Shown: positions 28,695 through 33,217 of the stretch, in pieces
Layout: the number at the start of each line of letters is the position of its first letter
How positions within the stretch are numbered: the stretch's first letter is position 1
Source: Chara braunii
Taxonomy: Eukaryota > Streptophyta > Charophyceae > Charales > Characeae
Direction: 5' to 3'
Length of the DNA: 33,217 nt
Assembly: GCA_003427395.1 (NCBI GenBank)
Contig: BFEA01000710.1
Span: forward strand, 441,670 to 474,886
Made by a program: the position numbers and the translations under genes
Notes under the pieces: model-generated
The model's database searches: none
What the model was told of the DNA's origin: nothing
Seen by the model: the letters and a program-made list of their open reading frames with translations, nothing else

Positions 28695-30065
28695 ATGGCC
28701 AAAGCTTTTAATTCCTTAGTCACCCCGCAGACGCATCCGGACCCAACTATACTCTGTACGTTGGATGTGTCAGAGGCCTTAGAGGACCTTCAAGGTGAGT
28801 GGTCGGCAAGGGACCCTCGTGAGTCCTGGGTGGCACTGGGTAGAGGTCCAAAAGGGGAGCACTTTGTTGTGGAAGTCGATGTGGGTGGTCGCAAGTGCGG
28901 CGCCTTCGTAGACATTGGCTCCACACGAAACTTCATAAGTCACGACTGCGTTGACAGACTGGGCCTAAAGGACCGGGTCCAGCGCCTTAGTAGACCGGTA
29001 GCATCTACTTTGGCCAACAAAGAGCTCATGATGTTGGAGGACTACGTTAAAGATGTAGTCCGCACCTTCTCTTACCCAGGAGGAGAGCTAAACCATAAGA
29101 TATCATTCCTGGTGAGCGACGAGTTGCCCTTTGATATGTTATTGCGCATGTACTACCTCGAGGTTGCTAAGCCCCAGTTTGACTGGGACAAGGTGTTGAA
29201 GCACGAATTGCCTAGTGGGAGAACCGTGAGACTGGCCAAGTACAAAGCCAGTAGGTTAGTAGACTCCTATGGGTGCTTATGCGCATCATCCTTTTATAAT
29301 TATTATAAACAGAACCCAGAGGAAGGAATGTACTTAGTTTATGTCTCTGCAAAAGGGGAGGCCGTTAAAACACCCCCAGAGATAGAGAACATCGTCGCGA
29401 AGTACCCTGATTTGTTCAAGGAGCCTACAGGAGTCGTAGACAGGGAGATTGTTCATGCCATAGAGATTATCCCAGGAAGTAAAACACCTAAGGGTAGAAT
29501 CTATAGGATGGCTCCAGCCGAGTTGGACGAACTTCGGCGGCAACTGAAAGAGCTCACAGAGAAGGGTTGGATTCGGCCTAGCACTTCCCCCTATGGCTCA
29601 CCAGTTCTTTTTTTTCCAAAGAAAAGGGGAACACTAAGGATGTGCATTGACTATGGAGGCCTCAATGCTATCACCGTTAAGAACGCAGAGCCTCTACCGC
29701 GCATCGACGACCTATTGGATAGGGTGCAAGGATGTAAGTACTACACAAAGATAGACTTAAAATCCGGCTACCATCAGATTGCCATTAGACCAGAGGACCG
29801 GCACAAAACCGCATTTCAGACCAGGTATGGTCTGTACGAGTTTGTGGTGATGCCCTTTGGCCTTTGCAATGCGCCGGGTACATTCCAGCACGCCATGAAT
29901 AGGATCTTCCATGACTACTTGGACAAGTTTGTTGTCGTGTACCTCGACGACATACTTATCTTCAGTAGATCTGTCGAGGAGCATGCTCAGCATGTAGACA
30001 TGGTACTTTCACTCCTTCGACAGCACAAGTATAAGATAAATACTGACCACGATCCCAGTTTGTGA
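28695..30065 (+). pseudogene. Element A pol: protease and reverse transcriptase
   Basis: 456 open codons. Residues about 55-170 are the aspartic protease, with [14 protein letters not shown] at the active site (D-I-G where D-S/T-G is usual) and [11 protein letters not shown] where relatives have an LLG-type motif. From about residue 270 is [37 protein letters not shown] (Gly where Arg is usual), [34 protein letters not shown] and YLDD at 29940-29951. The frame is cut at KYKIN by deletion of coding sequence that element B keeps, and it ends at 30065. The ATG chosen is simply the first in the open frame; the natural start may be upstream or fused to gag. Confidence 0.9.
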
Positions 30066-32179
30066 CTGAGGTCATATCATTCTTGGGAATGTGTGGTTAT
30101 TACCGCAATTTCGTAAAGAACTATAGTACGATCGCATCTCCCTTGACTGATCTAACTTGACTCAATACACCATGGGACTGGACCGACGACTGTGAGGCAA
30201 CTTTCAAGCGTTTGAAGCATGCTCTCACGCATCATGAGGTTCTCATGGTACCCGACCCGCAAAGGCCATTCGTTGTAACCACTGATGCAAGCCAATATGG
30301 GATTGGTGCAGTGTTGGCTCAGCAGGAAGGGAAGAAGTTGAGACCGATCGAGTACATGAGCAAAAAGATGCCTTCAAAGAAGTTGGCAAAATCCACCTAC
30401 GAGAGGGAACTCTACGCTCTTTACAAGGCACTTGTCCATTGGAGACACTATCTGTTGGGAAGGTTCTTCTACTTAAGAACTGACCATCAGACCCTCGAGT
30501 GGATCAAGACGCAACCAGTTCTCTCTGATGCACTCAAACGCTGGATTGAAGTCCTAGATCAATATGATTTCAAACTAGACTATTTGAAGGGAGAGTACAA
30601 CAAGGTTGTAGATGCGTTGTCTAGAAGGGCAGACTACCTAGGTGCGCTGATCTCTGAGTTTGGTTTGTCTGAGGAAGTGACTCGATCGTTGGATGAAGCC
30701 TACAAGGAAGATCCCATCACGATGGACATCATCAACAAACTTCAGGCTAAGGACAAGGCCACTACTGACGAGTTTGTGATGGTGGATGGATCGCTCTTTC
30801 TTGAGAAGGCAGGGTTCAAAAGGTTGGTGGTTCCATCTGGAGAGACTTTGCGTAGTTTATTTTTAGGTGAGTGCCACGACGCCACGGGACACTTCGGCTA
30901 TAAGAAGACGAGTGCTAACTTAGTACAGCGATTCTGGTGGCCTAACATGCTTGACGATGTGAAGAAGTACGTGGAGACCTGTCAGGTCTGTCAGCGGGAC
31001 AAGCCGCGGACTCATGCTCCGCTTGGGTTAATCAAGCCTTTACACATTCCTGCTGGTCCACGGCAGAGTATCTCCATGGACTTCATGGATACTCTTGCGA
31101 CCAGCAAGAATGGCAAGACGCACATATTCGTCATAGTGGATAGGTTCACTAAGTACGCTAGACTAATCGCCATGCCAGAGACCGCCAGGATTGAGCACGT
31201 CATCAAGTTGGACAAGTGGGTGCGTGACTTTGGATTGCCTAAGACTATCGTTAGTGATAGAGATGTGAAATTCACAAGCGAGATGTGGAAGAAGGCCGCT
31301 GAACAGATGGGCAACCAGCTTCAGATGACTTCTGGAAATCATCCCGAAGCAAATGGGCAGGCTGAACAGATGAACCGAGTGGTGCAGCATCTGCTGAGGC
31401 ATTACATCAAGCCCAACCAGGATGATTGGGATGAGAAGTTGCCTCTTGTCGTTAGTCTGTACAACAATGTTGTACACAACACAATCGGTGCCAGTCCTAA
31501 TCAGCTACATCTCGGATGGAAGCCTAGATCCGCTCTAGACTTCCTCCTGCCTGAAAACCGAATTGCTGCAACTCATGGAACCATTGAATTTGGTGTCCAG
31601 TATGAGAAACTGCTGCAGCAGACTGTCAAACACATTAAGAAATCTCAGGAGGTCATGATTGTTTCTGAGAACAAGCGTCGTGGACAGTCCACATTTCAGG
31701 TAGGGGAACGCGTCTGGGTCAAGGCTAGTGAACTGGGACAGGAGTTTAACATCTCTAGGAAACTAATGCCTCAGTATTTCGGTCCCTGGGAAGTCCTGGA
31801 TATCGTGGGGAAGGATTTGGATGGCCGCTCGTACATCATTCGTATCCCTGGTCACTTACACACTTACACTGTTTTCCACGCTTCCAAACTTGCACCTTTC
31901 GCTGAGACAGCACAGTTCCCATCAAGGAGATCTATGCTGCCCCCAACCATGGGTGGCCAAGTGGATGTCGACGACATCTTGGATCACAGAGATACGCCTG
32001 TTCCTAAGCCACCTGGCAGGGGAAGAACTTCCAAACCTGCGAGGGAATACAGAGTACATTTCAGGCATCATACAGATCCAAAGGAAGATCGATGGATTTC
32101 GAGGGAGGAACTTGTCAAGACAGCTCCTCAGATCGTGGCCGATTATGAGAAACGACTGAAGGGGAAGGCACCAGCATGA
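30062..32179 (+). pseudogene. Element A pol: RNase H, integrase, chromodomain-like tail
   Basis: The frame resumes at [17 protein letters not shown], meets a TGA at 30158-30160, and is then open for 655 codons from 30212. RNase H: TTDASQYGIGAVLAQQ, STYERELYALYKALVHWRHY and LRTDHQTLEW. Integrase: HDATGHFGYKK...CQVCQRDK zinc domain, SMDFMDTL, IVSDRDVKFTSEMW and NHPEANGQAEQM with 35 residues between second Asp and Glu. The segment VIKLDKWVRDF is two residues shorter than in B. Then GPY/F (QYFGPWEVLDIV, VFHASKLAPF) and a chromodomain-like tail with ILDHRDTPVPKPPGRG and RWISREELVKTAPQIV. Catalytic residues of integrase are all present. Confidence 0.92.
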
Positions 32180-32203
32180 CGCATCTCAGCGGACTCTCGA
32201 AGC

Positions 32204-32217
32204 TAAGGGGGATGGAA
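32204..32217 (+). promoter_or_regulatory. Polypurine tract of element A
   Basis: AAGGGGGATGGAA directly precedes the TGTGAGG that opens the right LTR. It is 25 bp downstream of the pol stop and is the plus-strand primer. Confidence 0.85.
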
Positions 32218-33217
32218 TGTGAGGAACAAGCCCTCAAGTGGCCCTATCAGACATCACATTGTTCTGGGCCAAGGCCCAGCAAGCCAAGTGCCCGCCGTAA
32301 GTGAAGGCGGGCCTGAATATTCGTCACAGGCCAAATTTGACAATTCCATCTGTGGGTATTCAGGGTCTTGCAGCACGTCAGTTGGTTGAGTGAACGCGCG
32401 AGCCTCACTAAGCTGCGGCATGCAGTTGGCCCAGGCCACGAAACTTGTGCCTGGGCACATACACACAAAGCAGGGCCGATACATTGAGAAGCAGGCCGTC
32501 GGCCTCTGAAAAAGCAGTACAGCCGACTCACCTACCTGGGGGCCCTGCGCAGATGCAGCTAACAGCCCAAGTCCGAAGACTCAGGCCGTGCCCAACTGTA
32601 AGGGGCCCAGGTCCTCAACTGTAAGTCTCGGCCTGGGCAAAGGGTCTGAGGCCCAACCGGAGGCTTCTGGAAGCTTCCAGCCAGGCCACACGCAGCATCC
32701 AAGGGGCTGACACTTCCATAAAGGAAGTGAGGCAGCCCAGGCCAGACACACTGGCCAGCGCTGGCAATGTGCAAGTGTTGTTGCGCTTCTGCTTGATGCT
32801 GTGCTAGTGCCAGGGGCGCTGACGGAGCGCTAGGAGGTGAGAGGTGCGCTGCAGGGCAGCGGGGCGCAGGCGGCCATAGCCAGGCTGCTGGGCGCCAGGG
32901 GGTACAGCGGATGATCGGGTGGTCTTCAGGGAGTGAGGCGCTGTGTGGGGTAATCAAGGTCTGATTGAGGGTGACGAGATACGTACCTGGTACATGAAGA
33001 GAGGTCGCTGATGGTGTTGACAGTCATGTACAATGGTCTTCGTGAGCCGAAGTGATCCTGTTGTGTGAACCAGCTGTTGGGTAGAGTAGTATGGTAGAGT
33101 AGGCTGGGCGCTGTGCGCCAGACAGAGAGAGCGACTCTGGACACTGTGTTGGTGTGGCCTACGGGCTTGGACATTGGCTCAATACTTCATTGTATTGCTC
33201 TTTATGGATGGTTTTCT
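32218..33217 (+). mobile_element. Right (3') LTR of element A, cut by the window end
   Basis: Begins TGTGAGGAACAAGCCCTCAA and matches the left LTR to the last base (equivalent to about 25498). About 100 bp of its 3' end, and the target duplication, lie outside the window. Confidence 0.95.

Larger units (their letters stand above)
24498..33217 (+). mobile_element. Near-complete Ty3/gypsy retrotransposon 'A', running off the window
   Basis: Order on the plus strand: LTR, PBS, leader, gag, protease, RT, RNase H, integrase, GPY/F, chromodomain-like tail, polypurine tract, LTR. The internal part is 6.6 kb. Gag and pol are both damaged, so this copy is non-autonomous. RT before integrase and the GPY/F-chromodomain tail place it in Ty3/gypsy, chromovirus-like. 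Confidence 0.95.

Noticed and set aside
29757-29993. Antisense ORFs within the pol genes of A, B and E
   Set aside because: Shadows of the retrotransposon coding strand.
11349-32179. Endogenous pararetrovirus (Caulimoviridae-like) origin for the RT genes
   Set aside because: Integrase with DD35E, GPY/F modules, polypurine tracts and LTRs are present, and no movement protein is seen; this is Ty3/gypsy.
1-33217. CRISPR arrays, bacterial operons or rRNA/tRNA genes
   Set aside because: No regularly spaced identical repeats with unique spacers, no bacterial gene layout, and no full tRNA or rRNA signature.

Overview
This is eukaryotic DNA, most likely from the green plant lineage. It is a repeat-rich heterochromatin-like tract with no intact cellular gene that I can support. 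The plant-lineage evidence is a primer-binding site close to the plant initiator tRNA-Met type (TGGTATCGGAGC), Ty3/gypsy polyproteins with chromodomain-like tails, and long TG...CA LTRs. A charophyte alga such as Chara would fit the style of these families, but that is an inference from recollection, not something the sequence proves. A 90-N gap at 17615-17704 shows it is a draft scaffold.

Layout. 1-2230: non-coding DNA built from small degraded foldback (MITE-like) repeats sharing an end motif close to GGGCCTCGCTCCACTACT, with recurrent ACTCTCGAAA and TACTGTCCACTGTACA words. 2237-2848: antisense relic of a Ty3 integrase. 2849-6190: mostly unassigned, with weak ORFs, a diverged direct repeat and two palindromic promoter-like sites. 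6197-7706 (minus): a broken gene for an acidic, Ser/Arg-rich protein of unknown function. 7740-8378: a weak small ORF and a cluster of short hairpins. 8379-8940: truncated LTR on the minus strand.

9660-16464 (minus): a decayed Ty3/gypsy element ('E') with gag, protease, RT, RNase H, integrase, GPY/F and chromodomain in order, broken by stops and frameshifts. A 5'-truncated LINE (16475-18459, minus, poly(A), duplication GGGAGTGTCC) interrupts sequence upstream of its gag. The LINE is itself interrupted inside its zinc-finger codons by a 438-bp unclassified insertion with duplication GTAAC. So there are three layers of nesting.

18843-19893: solo LTR (plus) flanked by TACG. 20213-23795 (minus): element 'B', a 5'-truncated Ty3 relative with 3' LTR, polypurine tract and a clean 556-residue integrase/chromodomain frame, but a broken RT-RNase H. 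24143-24441: LTR scrap, a three-copy minisatellite and a (GA)n tract.

24498-33217 and beyond (plus): element 'A', the most complete element: left LTR 24498-25599, PBS, about 1.3 kb leader, frameshifted gag with a CCHC knuckle, protease-RT, RNase H-integrase-chromodomain, polypurine tract, and right LTR from 32218 running off the window. Its LTRs differ at roughly 50 of about 1000 compared positions, so it is not recent, and its pol carries deletions and a stop. A, B, the solo LTR and the 8.4-kb LTR belong to one broad LTR family. None of the elements looks autonomous as it stands.
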